This document shows positions 1 through 10,535 of a stretch of DNA of 64,000 nt, piece after piece. Each line of letters opens with the position of its first letter. Position 1 is the stretch's first letter. Location: positions 5,046,015 through 5,110,014 of the forward strand of contig CM025853.1 in NCBI GenBank assembly GCA_003952965.2, in the 5' to 3' direction. The stretch comes from Morella rubra (Eukaryota > Streptophyta > Magnoliopsida > Fagales > Myricaceae). The translations under genes were made by a program, and so were the position numbers. A model generated the notes under the pieces. It saw only the letters and a list, made by a program, of their open reading frames with translations, was not told the DNA's origin and searched no databases.

Positions 1-1135
1 TCCGTAAAAGATTAGGACATCCACCCTCAACTACTGTTTGAATATCGTCTGTAGACAATGATCTGCATGAGACACAGAGAAGAAACGTCGAAGACATTGT
101 TTTCCAAGCTTAATGCTTATACATGTACTTGGTGTAACTTGCAAGAAATGGAAAACCACTGCCGAGAAATGCCAGCAAAGGTACTGATGAGGATTGCCCT
201 TATACAAAAAAAAAAAAACAGAACCCTTGCAAGTAATATGTGGTTAGACTACATTAACATTGCTCTTCAATAAAATTTCAAATAGAATGCAAGAATTCAA
301 GCAACCTGCGAACACAAGACATGAAATCCGTCTACGTGTATTTGTTCGACAATATATTTACGCATTTTGCCTTACTTCTAAGAAGACACTTTCCTCACAT
401 GAAAGCATTCCATGGGGGTTATATAACCACAAGTAGACCTTTGAAACAAAGCTTTGCCAATTGAATTTGAAGAATTCTCAAGATTTTTTGGCATGGTTAC
501 CCAGAAATGAAATGCAATTCCACTCATCCAAACCAAAAATCTCTGCTTGTCTAGGTCCACGCCCCTAGGAAATACCTTTTCTTTCAAACAAAATTGAGGA
601 CTGCTGTGTTTTCCTGATTGTGTTGCTAATATGCCATTTAGAAGACACAAAAACTCTCAATGAGGACTCAAGTTTCTCTGCCACAGTCTCTCAGGAAACA
701 AAAAGAGCACATAAACAAAGCAAAGGGAACCTACTTAAAGACATCGTAGCGATCACGAGCGAAGCTTAGACAAGCGTCCTTGACCAGATTCATGTCGTTG
801 TAATGGTCTCCGCATCTCCGGGACCGACGTCGGCGCCACCCTCTTGTTTGGCCTCCGGAGCCGGAGGGATTCGACGAAGTAACCCTTGGTCTTCAAGCGG
901 TCGACGAAGGTCACCATTCGGGCCACGGGTGGGGTTGGTGTTGCTGCTGATGATAAGGAGAGGAATGGTTTCCTGTGCTGTTGGCGGTGAATGTATCGAC
1001 CGCAGCGGAGGTACTGTAACGGAGGAACCGCACGGATTTGGGATGAACGGGCTTGGGGAAGAGAAGCGGGGGAGAGGTATCGGGATACGCAGGAAAAGTG
1101 CGTGTTCGAAAGCATACGAATTTTGAGGCGCACAT
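1..1135 (-). CDS. VAR3/OZ-like organelle RanBP2-type zinc-finger protein, 5' part (two exons, partial)
   Basis: Exon 1 is about 1135-735 and exon 2 starts at 62 and runs off the left edge. Exon 1 begins with a Ser/Arg/Pro-rich stretch typical of a plastid or mitochondrial transit peptide (MCASKFVCFRTRTF), then HPWPEW, TFVDRLKTKGYFVESL and YNDMNLVKDACLSFARD. Exon 2 encodes LSTDDIQTVVEGGCPNLLR. These blocks match my memory of the plant VAR3/organelle zinc-finger (OZ) family, proteins with RanBP2-type fingers involved in organelle RNA editing; the fingers themselves would lie beyond the window. The intron has a GTAGGT donor at 734 and a GCAG acceptor at 63, and the codon is rejoined in phase. 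Exon 1 needs two frame changes, one near 911-915 and one near 815-830, so this is either a decayed copy or has base-call errors. The family assignment is from memory, not from a search. Confidence 0.62.
63..734 (-). other. Intron 1 of the VAR3/OZ-like gene
   Basis: This is the stretch between the donor (734) and acceptor (63). It is AT-rich with an A-run near 206-217. ORFs seen inside it (for example 378-650 minus) have no recognisable motif and are read as chance ORFs. Confidence 0.6.
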
Positions 1136-1287
1136 TTCAGTGGTAGTGAAGGGTTGGGAGAGTAGAGCAAGGTGTGTGGAGGTTTGTTATTAGATGTCCA
1201 CGACGGTAGGGGTTTATGTCTGGGCCGCGGGAGGTACAAAGGTCGGATGAGAGGGTTTAGGAGCGAGAGCAGATATTGGTTTAGCAA
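1136..1287 (-). promoter_or_regulatory. 5' flank or 5' UTR of the VAR3/OZ-like gene, cut by a LINE
   Basis: Only about 150 bases separate the first ATG (1135) from the poly(T) end of the LINE at 1288. No convincing TATA box was seen. If transcription starts further upstream, it would have to cross the LINE. Confidence 0.3.
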
Positions 1288-1431
1288 TTTTTTTTTTTTT
1301 TTGTTAATAGTCGAAATATTACATATTGAAAGTACAGATACAAAACCACAAAACAAAATTACAACGACCAAAATACAAGAAAGACAAACAAAAACAAGAC
1401 CAACACAAAACCAAGGAAAAAACAAAGAAAG

Positions 1432-1764
1432 CTAAGGGGGCATGACCCATTGAACTTCTATAGGCCACGGTTGAGAAGAAAGGAAGCGGGAACATCTCCG
1501 ATGAAGGAGTGGGCAGCCGCCCAGGCTGCTAATGAGTGAACGTCCAAATTGTCCGCTCGAGAGATTTTGTAGGGATAAAAAAAAAAGGGATAGCGAGAAG
1601 AAAGGATGGAGACTGAGCATGAGAGAGGCAATTTTCCACGGAAACAACTTGCTAGCTGAAGAACCATGAAGATGAGAAAGGAGGATACATTCCATGACAG
1701 ATGCAGAGTCTCCTTGAAAAAGTAAATTAGAGAATTTCAAATGAGCCACCTTAGATAACGCCAA
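1432..1764 (-). pseudogene. LINE RNase H-like (RVT_3) domain remnant
   Basis: The frame contains KVAHLKFSNLLFQGDSASV, like the plant reverse-transcriptase-like RNase H fold, where an EGDS-type motif carries a metal-binding acid. A second frame overlapping at 1458-1667 holds SRADNLDVHSLAAWAA, the equivalent of the usual 'R.aN..AH.LA..A' C-terminal motif, so one frameshift separates the halves. The protein is inactive as it stands. It lies at the 3' end of the LINE, followed by the 3' UTR and poly(A). Confidence 0.55.
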
Positions 1765-1814
1765 ATGAGTAGCAGCAGCCTCACCAATTAAAGAATCAAT
1801 AATCTTAAAGTGCT

Positions 1815-2945
1815 TTGTCCAAGCTCAAAGAATTGCACCATTGGAATGATAGAGAACAACGGCACCCATGTTTATCTTCTATTTTCTATTCGATTCTCCT
1901 CAATGGTAGCCCTCATGATCGTGTCACCCCTACTCGCGGTCTTCGTCAGGGAGACCCCTTATCACCATTTTTGTTTGTCATTAGAATGGAGATTCTATCG
2001 CACTTGCTTACTGAAGCCAATTCTCTCTCATTGATGCAAGGAATCCGATTGAATCGTAATGGTCCGTCGATTAATCATCTACCATATGCAGACAACTTGC
2101 TTATTTTTGGCCAAGCTTCTTTGGTGGAGGCGAAAAACATTGATCGTTGTTTACGATTATTCTCCCTTTGGTCAGGCCAAGCACCCAATGCTCAAAAGTC
2201 TTCCATTCTTATTACTGCAAATACGGATCATTCTTCTGCTCGATTAATTCGTGATTTGTTTGGATTTCCCACTATGTCTTCCTCCTCTCGTCATCTAGGA
2301 CTTCCTTTAATATTGCCCAGGTTGATAGCAGAAGCTTTCAAAGATCTTCAACATCGTATTGAATGCAAAGTCTCGGGCTGGAAAGGAAAGCTTTTATCTC
2401 AAGCTGGCAGAAATATGCTGATTAAGTCTGTTGCTTCTTCTATTCCTATCTACAGCATGTCCTCTTTCTTGATTACTCAATCTATTTGCAAAAATATTGA
2501 TTCCCTTTTACGCAAATTTTGGTGGGGTTACAAGTTGGATGGGAAGCAACATCTCTCTCTTCAGTCCTGGAATCAAATTTGCACTCCCAAGTCCGAAGGT
2601 GGCATGGGGATCAAAAAAGTTCAGGGGATGGATTTAGCGCTTCTTTCTAAATTGGGTTGGCAGATGCTTTCTCCTCATCCTAGGCCATGGGTTAAGTGTT
2701 TAAGTGCCAAGTATCTCCAATACTCGAAATTTCTACAAGTAGAGTGTCATGCTGCCTCCTCTTGGATTTGGAAAGGGATCCTCAAGTCTCGTCTCCTTAT
2801 CTCTTAGGGGCGTTGTTTTTTGGTAGGTTCAGGAGAGACCATTCGCACTTGGTAGGATCCTTGGATTCTATCCCTTCCGTCTTTTATTCCTCGTCCCAAA
2901 AGTGGATTGTCTAGACTAAACTCCAAAAACCATCATGGACGGGTT
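1815..2945 (+). pseudogene. LINE reverse transcriptase fragment (RVT_1 to zf-RVT), YADN active site
   Basis: An open frame to 2807 covers the palm and thumb of a plant L1-type RT: TRGLRQGDPLSPFLFV, then SINHLPYADNLLIFGQAS, then SGQAPNAQKSS, then GWKGKLLSQAGRNMLIKSV and LRKFWWGY. The catalytic box normally reads (F/Y)ADD; here it is YADN, so a catalytic aspartate is lost. After 2807 the reading continues with stops as the zf-RVT segment (GSGETIRTW, then DPWIL). The endonuclease and the N-terminal RT fingers are missing. It is inverted relative to the RNase H block at 1432-1764. Confidence 0.75.
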
Positions 2946-2950
2946 CGGTT

Positions 2951-2983
2951 AGTATGCTGAGCGCCTAAGGTGCTGAGCATACT
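2951..2983. repeat. Imperfect palindrome at the LINE edge
   Basis: Outer arms AGTATGCT and AGCATACT are perfect complements, and the inner GCGCCTAAGGTGC is nearly self-complementary. It lies at or just beyond the outer limit of the inverted LINE block. It could form a hairpin; function unknown. Confidence 0.6.
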
Positions 2984-3054
2984 GATGTACGGCTTAGATC
3001 CATTTTTCAAGATTTAAGGGCTGAGATTAAAACATGTCAATTAATGAAATAACT

Positions 3055-3434
3055 CACCCGGTGCTTTGAATGACCCATTAACCCACCCGGTGCTTTGAAT
3101 GCCCGAGCTTGCATGCTGGTTGTAGAAAAATCTTCTCCCTTTTCAGATCTTGCGTGCTGCCCAGAAGCCCAACGTCTTCCTCGCCACACGTTCCTCGCTT
3201 GCTGCTCTACAAACAGGCCGTGTTCCAAGCGTTCCAAGGGTTCCAGTCAACAGGTGCTCTACGTAGGAGAAAGATGCTCATTTACCGCATCCACGTAGGA
3301 TTCGCTTCAATACCATCCTGAAATTTAGATTTCTTTTCTGGTCATAAGTTCTTCTTAGGACAAGTATATATGTATAGAAAATTTAGAAAGATGCTCATTT
3401 ACCGCACCCACGTAGGACAAGTATATATGTATAC
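3055..3434. repeat. Short direct duplications
   Basis: CACCCGGTGCTTTGAATG occurs at 3055 and again at 3084 (29-bp spacing). AGATGCTCATTTACCGCA plus CCACGTAGGA occurs near 3271 and 3388, and GGACAAGTATATATGTATA near 3358 and 3415. These look like small slippage or segmental duplications. No gene is seen from 2984 to 3810; the small ORFs there have no motif. Confidence 0.5.
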
Positions 3435-3810
3435 AACAGACCACCTGATTGTTAATCTTGGCTAAATAGAGGTTAGACAGTTACGCTAACCAAATAGAAA
3501 GCATATTAAATATTTATGTTATATTACAAATTAAAAGACCTAATCTTGGCTAAAATGTGTACTACTTTATATTATCTTACAAATTAAAAGACCTAAAAAT
3601 ATATTTTTGCCTAAGGCCTTAAATTATATGGGGCCGTCCTTAGTACATATATGATGTATTACTGATAAATTTTTTTTGTTGTCAGGTTGCTTTGTAGTTG
3701 CCTTATAAGGGGACAATATGGCTGAAATGGAAGGGATCAATCCTAATATAAAAAGACGAGAGTCTAGTAGTATTTCTAATTCGGAGATATATAAACCAGT
3801 ACGCTTCAAC

Positions 3811-4264
3811 AATTCAGCGTTATGGGGATAGAACTAAAGCTTGGCCAATATTTGATCGTTATTACGCTGCACTAGAACAACTTCTTGCTCAGTTGTCGTC
3901 GGAGATGATGAGAAGGTCCTGCCCCTGTTAGCATGGGTTCTGAAGTGGATGTTGATACGGGGATTGTTGCAAAAGGTTTCAAGACGCGGGAGCCAAAGCA
4001 TAAAGGGAATAAGCGATTAAAGAGTGGACTTGAAGCGAAGGAGTTCACGTGTCGGTCGTGGTGGTTGGCCGTGCTTCGTCACAACCAGTGTCTCGTCGTT
4101 TGCAACTACTTGATGAATTGGAGGTATGTTATCTAATTTAATGCTTAGAGTTGAAATTTAAATTCGTAACATTTATATTTTGTATTCCTCCTTTGTAGGC
4201 ATCTAACGAGGAAGAGAACAACGATGAGGATAATGACGGGGAGGATGAATTGCTAAGTGGATGA
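3811..4264 (+). pseudogene. Unrecognised coding remnant with one intron
   Basis: The block reads IQRYGDRTKAWPIFDRYYAAL near 3815-3885, then an open stretch from 3933 (MGSEVDVDTGIVAKGF), then after a frame change SRRLQLLDELE up to 4123. A plausible intron follows (GT at 4124, TTTGTAG ending at 4198). A last exon encodes a short acidic tail (ASNEEENNDEDND) and stops at 4262-4264. The tryptophan/tyrosine-rich opening and acidic tail resemble plant transposon-associated proteins, but I could not assign a family. Frame breaks mean it is not intact. Confidence 0.3.
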
Positions 4265-5073
4265 TTTAGGAGCCTTGACGAGTTGTAGAACTCCTCGAAT
4301 GTCTTTCAGTATTTGGGTTGTAAATATTTATGATCTATATATTTTGGAGCCTTGTAAATGTCTCTCATGTCAATTGGAATGTTTATATCTCTTATGTTCA
4401 AGTATAGCCAAAACCAGTATATCGCAATAATGTTCATCACAATCCGCAAATCCATTCCAATTTATATTCATTGAAGAGTACATAAGTCCAAAACCAATAT
4501 ATCGTGAATACTTTCCTTGCCAGAAAACCCAGATTTTGTCTTCCTCGCTTGCTTTCCACTAATAGGTAGTCATTTTCTTCATCTGAGCTTTCCCTTTTCG
4601 TACAGAAGACTCATGTGTCAATGGATGTACTTATGATAACAACAGTAGAAGCATGCGTAGGAACACCAACCATGAAGGCAGCAATAATACTAATATTTGT
4701 GTTCTTTGGGAAGAATGACTATAATTATATCTAGCCTTGTCTTTCTTTCTTTTTTTTTTTTTTTTTTTTTTTGTTATAAATCAATGCATTTATGCTCACT
4801 CGCCCACAACGATTTCATTCATACTTCGATTAAAAATAGTATGAAATTTCAGTCTGTTGTAACCTTCGAACTAATTGAATGTTTAAATGGCTAAAAAAAT
4901 AGCTGTAAATTTGAATGTCTTTCCAACATCCCCATGAGTGTTTTTTGAACAAATTAATTGGCTGCAAACACTTTGAAAAAAGAACTGTGACATGAGCAGG
5001 GAGTAAGAGGCTCCAAATTGATTGGCTGCCCAAACACGAGCAGTTCCTTATATAACTAATTGAGTACGTCACA
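4265..5073. other. No gene seen; T-rich tract
   Basis: AT-rich DNA with a T-run at about 4748-4772. No ORF here has a recognisable motif. Confidence 0.5.
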
Positions 5074-5449
5074 CTAAACCAAGAAGGCCCAAATAAAAAC
5101 AAAACCCACATACAAACAAATCAACATGATCCTCAGCATTTTAGAACGTTCAGTCTCTTTCACACTCAGGTTTTCACTTAATTGAAGCTGCGCTTCCATC
5201 ACTCGCATCTTTTCCTCCATTCTTTTTAGTAGATCCTCCATTCGTGCTAGGAGATCTTCCATAGTGTTCAGTCGGTGATTCATTTTCTTGTTTTCCTCAC
5301 TTGCATCTTTTCTTCCATTCTTTTTGAGCTGGAAGGCCACACTTGCATTCTGTAGTTGAAGGGCGTGGAACGTTTGCACCAATGCTGCTACTCCCATAAG
5401 ACAACACCAAAGACATGGACGAATCCATTTCTTTTGTTTGTCTGCTCAT
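5074..5449 (-). pseudogene. GRF-type zinc-finger-like protein remnant with coiled coil and C-terminal membrane segment
   Basis: From an ATG at 5449 the minus strand reads MSRQTKEMDSSMSL and then TECKCGLPAQ, the beginning of a plant GRF-type zinc finger. The frame then breaks. The next frame (5397-5074) carries a charged heptad-like coiled coil (MEDLLARMEDLLKRMEEKM) and ends in a hydrophobic helix (IMLICLYVGFVFIWAFLV). Plant GRF proteins often have this layout: a finger, a coiled coil, and a terminal transmembrane helix. The body of the finger is missing, so it is probably a deleted copy. The family assignment is from memory. Confidence 0.45.
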
Positions 5450-5917
5450 AGAAAGAACAACCTATAGGTAGAAAAATAGAATAGAATTTAAGTCCAGAAT
5501 TCTGTGTCAAATGTATGCTTCTTAAGTAACTCTATCTACAAGACGGCAATTCAGGGCCCAAATGAACTTCACTGAAATTCAGTAGATGCTATCCTCAGAT
5601 GTTTCACTTTAATGTGATGGATAGATGCTAGAATCATGAGTACTTATTTGTCAGCATATATGGGGTGTCTGTCTGCTGCATTTGATTGAGAATGTGATCA
5701 TGTTTTTGATAATATACTAATTGGCACCAAGATGAAAACAAGATCTGTTCATGGCATCATTTGATGTCGAACATGGTTCTTGCAAAAGGTTGATCTATGT
5801 GATTTGTAAATGTTGGAATGCTTTCCAAAGTTATCCAAATTCAAGTCATATTGGGGTTGTGCATATAAGAGTGCTATATCAAGTTGAAACTATAAATCAG
5901 GTAACAATACCTACCAA

Positions 5918-7420
5918 TCTGGCACAAGAGCAGGCACAGTAGCACCAAGCTTGCTGGTCAGCTTTCTTTTCAAGCCCTCAATTTCTGCCACACAAGAAGA
6001 ATGAGAAAAGTTCACACTAAAAAAATCCATTTTGCCTTTTTCTTTTTCCCTTCCTGTTTGCTTTTGTTGAGCAGGGGGCAAGATAAGAAAACACAGATCA
6101 GGACCCAATTTTATTTTATTTTTTCAGCTATTATGCGTGCTAACTGTGAGTGTTCCAAAAGTGGAGGAGAAGAAGCCGGAGGTTAAGTCCATTGCAATCT
6201 CAGGCTAGTTCAGAGAATGTCTATAGGTGATCTAGCAATGAGACTGTTCTCCCCCAGATATAATGAGTATATGCTGTGAGTATATGCTGTGGTTTTTCAA
6301 AGCATGCTGTGAGTATATGCTTATGTGTGGTCTGTATCAATGTGATGTTTCTGGTATGCTAGTGAATGAATATTAATTTGTCTCCCCAATAACACACAGA
6401 GAGTCTAAAGTTCCTTCTTTACATAATAGAATAAATAATATTAATCATCCTATAGCAACCATGTAATTTCAATTCACTTGCTTCCCTGCAAACCCCAACC
6501 AGGCGCAAGGCAAACAGAAAATTCTGGACGTGTGATAGACTGACTTAATTACCAATGATCACAGAGCTTGTAAAAAAAAAAAAACAATTAGAACAAGCAG
6601 CAAATTTAGTTACAACAGTTTGGATCTCTTCTTACCAAATTACCTCCTAATGTTCCTCATTTTGGAGTTCAGCAATTTTCAACTATTGTTATGAAGCTGT
6701 TGTCCTATGAAGCTGTTGTCCTAGTTTCAAGTGCTGCCAAGTCTGTGACCCTTTTGTATTCAGTTCTCAAAAACAAAGCTCTAGCGTTTTTATTTTTTCT
6801 TGTTGTGCACATCAGGTGCCTAGTTTCAAGTGCTGCCAAATTCCACTCACTACAGTGATCGCAGCAATTCAGCTTACCCTTTTCGAAGAATTTCCAAATT
6901 TTTCCTTAGTGCTGCCATTTCCTCTTCCAGAATATTTCAGTTAAAGTAACCTTTCACAACTTGCCAAGATCAAGCCCTGGGTGAATTCAGAGGAAGTGAG
7001 TTGGGGTTTCAAATCACACAAGAAACCTCTCACTCTCAGAATTTAGACTTTGGTCCATCTATAAATTGCAGCACAAAACAGGCAGAGTTTACATCCGGAC
7101 AAAAAACCAGTCAAATTAAGAACACCACAAACCGCTTGTAGGACTTAATATTATCATATCAATTTGCGGTATCACAGACGTCTATTTCAAAATCAAACAG
7201 CCAAGAATCACGCATCATAACTATAATCCACCGAACGAAATCAGGACACAAAATAGGTGAAGCATTAATCAAATAATTGGTACCTTTTTTTGACAGTCTT
7301 CGACGGTGGGCGACGGTGGCGACGAGGAGCTGGGGGAGGCTGGGCGCGACGGCTGGGGGAGGACTGAGCTGGTCTGGGAAGCTGGGAGACGTGCGAAGAA
7401 AATCCTAGCGAAGAAGAGAG
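5918..7420 (-). other. Possible 5' exons of an unidentified minus-strand gene
   Basis: A GC-rich, CT-rich leader (about 7420-7290) ends in AAAAAAG followed by GTACCAATT, a good donor. Further along the minus strand, a short block near 6936-6885 reads LEEEMAALRKNLEILRKG before GTAAGC. A block near 5982-5918 reads EIEGLKRKLTSKLGATVPAL, flanked by TGTGGCAG and GTAGGTATT. Together they could be exons of a small coiled-coil protein, but the acceptor of the middle block is weak and no family was recognised. Confidence 0.25.
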
Positions 7421-7499
7421 AGTTCAAATCGGGTCAATTATCGGGTCAGAATCAAAACGGGTCGAATCGGGTCAAATTAGTGGGTCAAATTCATTAATT

Positions 7500-8080
7500 G
7501 AGGTGTGGTGTGTTATGAGCCTTGGATCTTGAAAATGCAGTCCTCACCGTCCTCAGCACCCTCGGCACCTTAAGCCTCGGGATAGTAACCGAACCCATCA
7601 TGGACAGCGGCCTCCTTAAAGAAAGAAGTAGTAGGTATGATCAGTGGTGGGGCAGAGGCTTCATCAATCTCCCGAATAGCCATTGCAAGTGTGCCACGAA
7701 AAGGAGAAAGAACTGTGGTTCGGGTAACTGAACTGTGCCCAACAGCCACTGGAGGAGCTAAGTGAGAGGGTGTACGGGGCATGGCTGAAGCAAGAAGCTT
7801 CCCTTTATGTTTGAAATCCTCAGTGGCACCCGCAGCAGAAGATATAAACAAAGGTGCAGATTTTTCAATAACAGCATCAGTGAACGTGCACCATGGTGGA
7901 TCGTCTTTCATTTTCCTTTGAGACAACTAGAATTATCAACCACAGGAGGAGCACAGAAAGGCACAATAGCAGAAGATTGAGCAGTAAAGTGAGTGCGCCT
8001 AGGGCAAGGCTCCAAAGTTAGAGAACTGGAGGAGGACAGACTGAGGAAGAAGAAGGATCAAACCAGACCTGATGTTTGGA
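7500..8080 (-). other. Unrecognised ORF region
   Basis: A 118-codon frame at 7926-7570 has no motif I know. Its flanks contain stops and it is not clearly coding. Confidence 0.2.
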
Positions 8081-9479
8081 AGAAAAGATAAAGAGAGAGA
8101 AACTCTCGGTTTTAATTCTTTTCTTTTTCTTTCTCCTTCTTGTCAATGACCGAAGAAAAAAATCCAACCCAAATTACATAATTCTGCCGTCTAGGATGGC
8201 TGATAAAATCCATTTGAAGGGAAAGTCCAACCCAAATTACATAATCCCTTGGTCACAGTTTTTTTTTTTTTTTTAGGCAAATGAAATAGGGATTTAATAT
8301 CCGAGACTGATATAGCCAGTACAAAACATAAAAATGATCAGAATGTTAGCGAAAACTTAAACGGACCCAAAAGTCTTATAATAAGTTGGATCTAAAGATT
8401 CGGTATCCAATCCAGACTTAAGTACTGAAACTACTAACAACCACAAGGACAATAAAACGAATACTAGATTTGATATCGAATTCCTCCGCCACTGTCAGAT
8501 ACTTGTAAAACCCATTTGAAGCTAATGTGGAATGAGATAATACCAGATAGGATGGCTCGTAAAACTTACTCGAAATATAACTCTAACACCAAGGAGCTAG
8601 AAAAGAATAAGAGCAAAGAAGACGTAGAAGAAAAAGAATAAAACAGAAATAGCGTTCATTTGCCCAATATTTTAGGGTATCGAAATTTTGAGCAAGTCAA
8701 ACACATTTCAAAATTTTCAATATCTACAATACATGCTCCAAAGTTTTTCATAAACCCTAATAAATCTTAATATCCAAAAGATTATTAAAATTTTGAGAAT
8801 ATTCTCCGAAATTTCGATAAACAAATGCCACTTGAGAGTAAAATATGAACGGACTGAAAAGCATTGTTTTGTTGTGAGAGTTGAGCGGTTCATATTCTCT
8901 TTGTGTAAGACTCAAGGGGAAATGCCAAAGAACAATATTTGGAAGGAAAGTAAATAAAAATTGAAAGTGGAAATGGTAACTCGTGAATATAGGAAAATCA
9001 AATTAAAGGCAAGAGTCATTGTTCATCAAGGTCGAAAAATAAGTTAATTAGTGTTGACATCATTCTCTTCAGGTGACCAAATTACAGGAAAAACTAAAAG
9101 TATGTCGTTACAAGCATTTGGCCTATTGATTTGCACAAAAGGAAGAGCCTTTTACTGCAAAGGTGGCTATGGTAAGAACCTAATATCATTCAGGCCAAAA
9201 AGCCAAGGCAAATCAAGAAAAAATCGTCTCATTAACTGACCCAACCATTGGTTGTCTCTACACTGGTCCTGTACCTGCAGCTACACGTTGAGGAGGTCCA
9301 TTTCATGGGGGAGCCACGCAACTAATGAACAAAAACAGAAAAATAAAATCTTACGAATCGGATCTTGGATTTGTACTTTTTTTGTTTGGGGGGGGGTTTA
9401 AATATATTTTCTTCCCTTCAATTTTGAGTTCACTGACATTTTGCACTGTTTTTTGGCCACATTTTATCACTAAAGTTCT
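8081..9479. other. No gene seen
   Basis: AT-rich sequence with a T-run at about 8259-8275, a small duplication (GTCCAACCCAAATTACATAAT near 8161 and 8226) and a G-run near 9389. The short ORFs show no motif. Confidence 0.5.
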
Positions 9480-9842
9480 CATTGTACTCAATTCGCACCC
9501 TTTGTCTAATCTAATTGTCAACTTAGATGAAATCATCCATAGCGTGCCAAACGAAATCTTTAGTTCTTTTAACGAGGGCCCTAACATTATTGGATTTGTA
9601 AGATTTTGTGTCATTTGATCAAAATTTTAATATTCACAGGTATCAAAGTAATTAAGTCAAAGCTGAAAGTTGTCAAAACCCATTTAACATGTAAATAATT
9701 TTGTCGACGAAATTGAAATGCAAGGGCAAAATAGTCATTTTATGGGAGAACGTCTTCAGAGATGAACGTGTCAAAAAAAAAAACCAAAAGGTGGCAAGTG
9801 TGTTTAATACTTTTTCTTGCTTATTATAAATGGTCTTTTCTC

Positions 9843-9851
<9 letters not shown>

Positions 9852-9900
<49 letters not shown>
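9852..9900. repeat. Long poly(T) tract
   Basis: About fifty uninterrupted Ts, the longest homopolymer in the window. Copy B has no such tract at the matching place (a run of As about 12 long near 40,222), so it expanded or inserted after the duplication. Confidence 0.85.
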
Positions 9901-10394
9901 CAAGTTAACAAGAATGCCCTTCTCGCAGGTGACACCTTTCTGGGTTTTTTTGGGTTGATTTGTATCAGTTGTTTTCTTTGTCCTCTTCTGAAATTCAAGT
10001 TAAGCTTTTGTTTTGGGGTGAAAATTTTCAACGTCTATTAAAATATATATATTTTTTAATTAATTAATTTTTATTATAATATTTATTTAAATCTTCTTTC
10101 TTTATTTTTTTATTAAATTTTATAAAATATCTTTATTTTTTCATAAATCTCATAACTCTCAAATTCTGAACACTTAAAATTTTCACTTCCGTACGTCCCA
10201 AGTAGGTTTTCGCAACGGATAAAAATACAACAAAACACCTCCCGACTCCAACGGCTATATATCTATATTTCTCTTGAAAAATCCATCGCCAAAAAACAGA
10301 GTACATTTGAAAAGAGAGAGCTAAAGAGAAATTGAGATGGAAAATAGAAAGAGGGATTAGAGAGAGAGAGAGTCGAGAGGGAGAGAAAATGGTG

Positions 10395-10535
10395 AAAGGA
10401 GGATTTCAAACTTTGGAGTTTGCAATAGAGACTAGAGAGCCAGTAGAAGGGCAAACGAGAAGCTAAACGGCGAGGACAAGGGACATACGACAAGACAAAG
10501 GCGACGGGAAGATCGTGGCCCTCAAAAAGAGTAAT
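10395..10535 (+). pseudogene. CDK-like protein kinase first-exon remnant (copy A)
   Basis: Across frame breaks the plus strand reads SRRANEKLN, GQGTY and GKIVALKK, in the order of the glycine loop and ATP-binding lysine of plant CDKC-like kinases (usual form: RRA..FEKL..IGQGTY, then GKIVALKK). Upstream is an AG-rich, 5' UTR-like stretch; downstream is intron-like sequence with a possible donor (AGAGTAATT). The reading frame is broken between the blocks and the rest of the kinase is absent. Family assignment is from memory. Confidence 0.45.

Larger units (their letters stand above)
1288..2950 (-). mobile_element. L1-like LINE, 5'-truncated with inverted 5' segment
   Basis: The 3' part reads on the minus strand: RNase H-like coding (1764 down to about 1440), a 3' UTR, then a poly(A) tail seen as T15 on the plus strand at 1288-1302. 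The adjoining 1815-2945 block reads on the plus strand and encodes the RT and the start of the zf-RVT region, which precede RNase H in an intact LINE. The inverted block is arranged as expected for twin-primed 5' inversion: the RT end lies at the internal junction and the zf-RVT end at the outer edge. No clear target-site duplication was found, so the outer limit near 2950 is approximate. Confidence 0.6.

Noticed and set aside
8081..9479. Possible gene from short ORFs and a T-run
   Set aside because: No motif, no splice-consistent exon chain; treated as intergenic.
9673..10041. Poly-Lys/poly-Phe ORFs
   Set aside because: Products of the ~50-base T-run.
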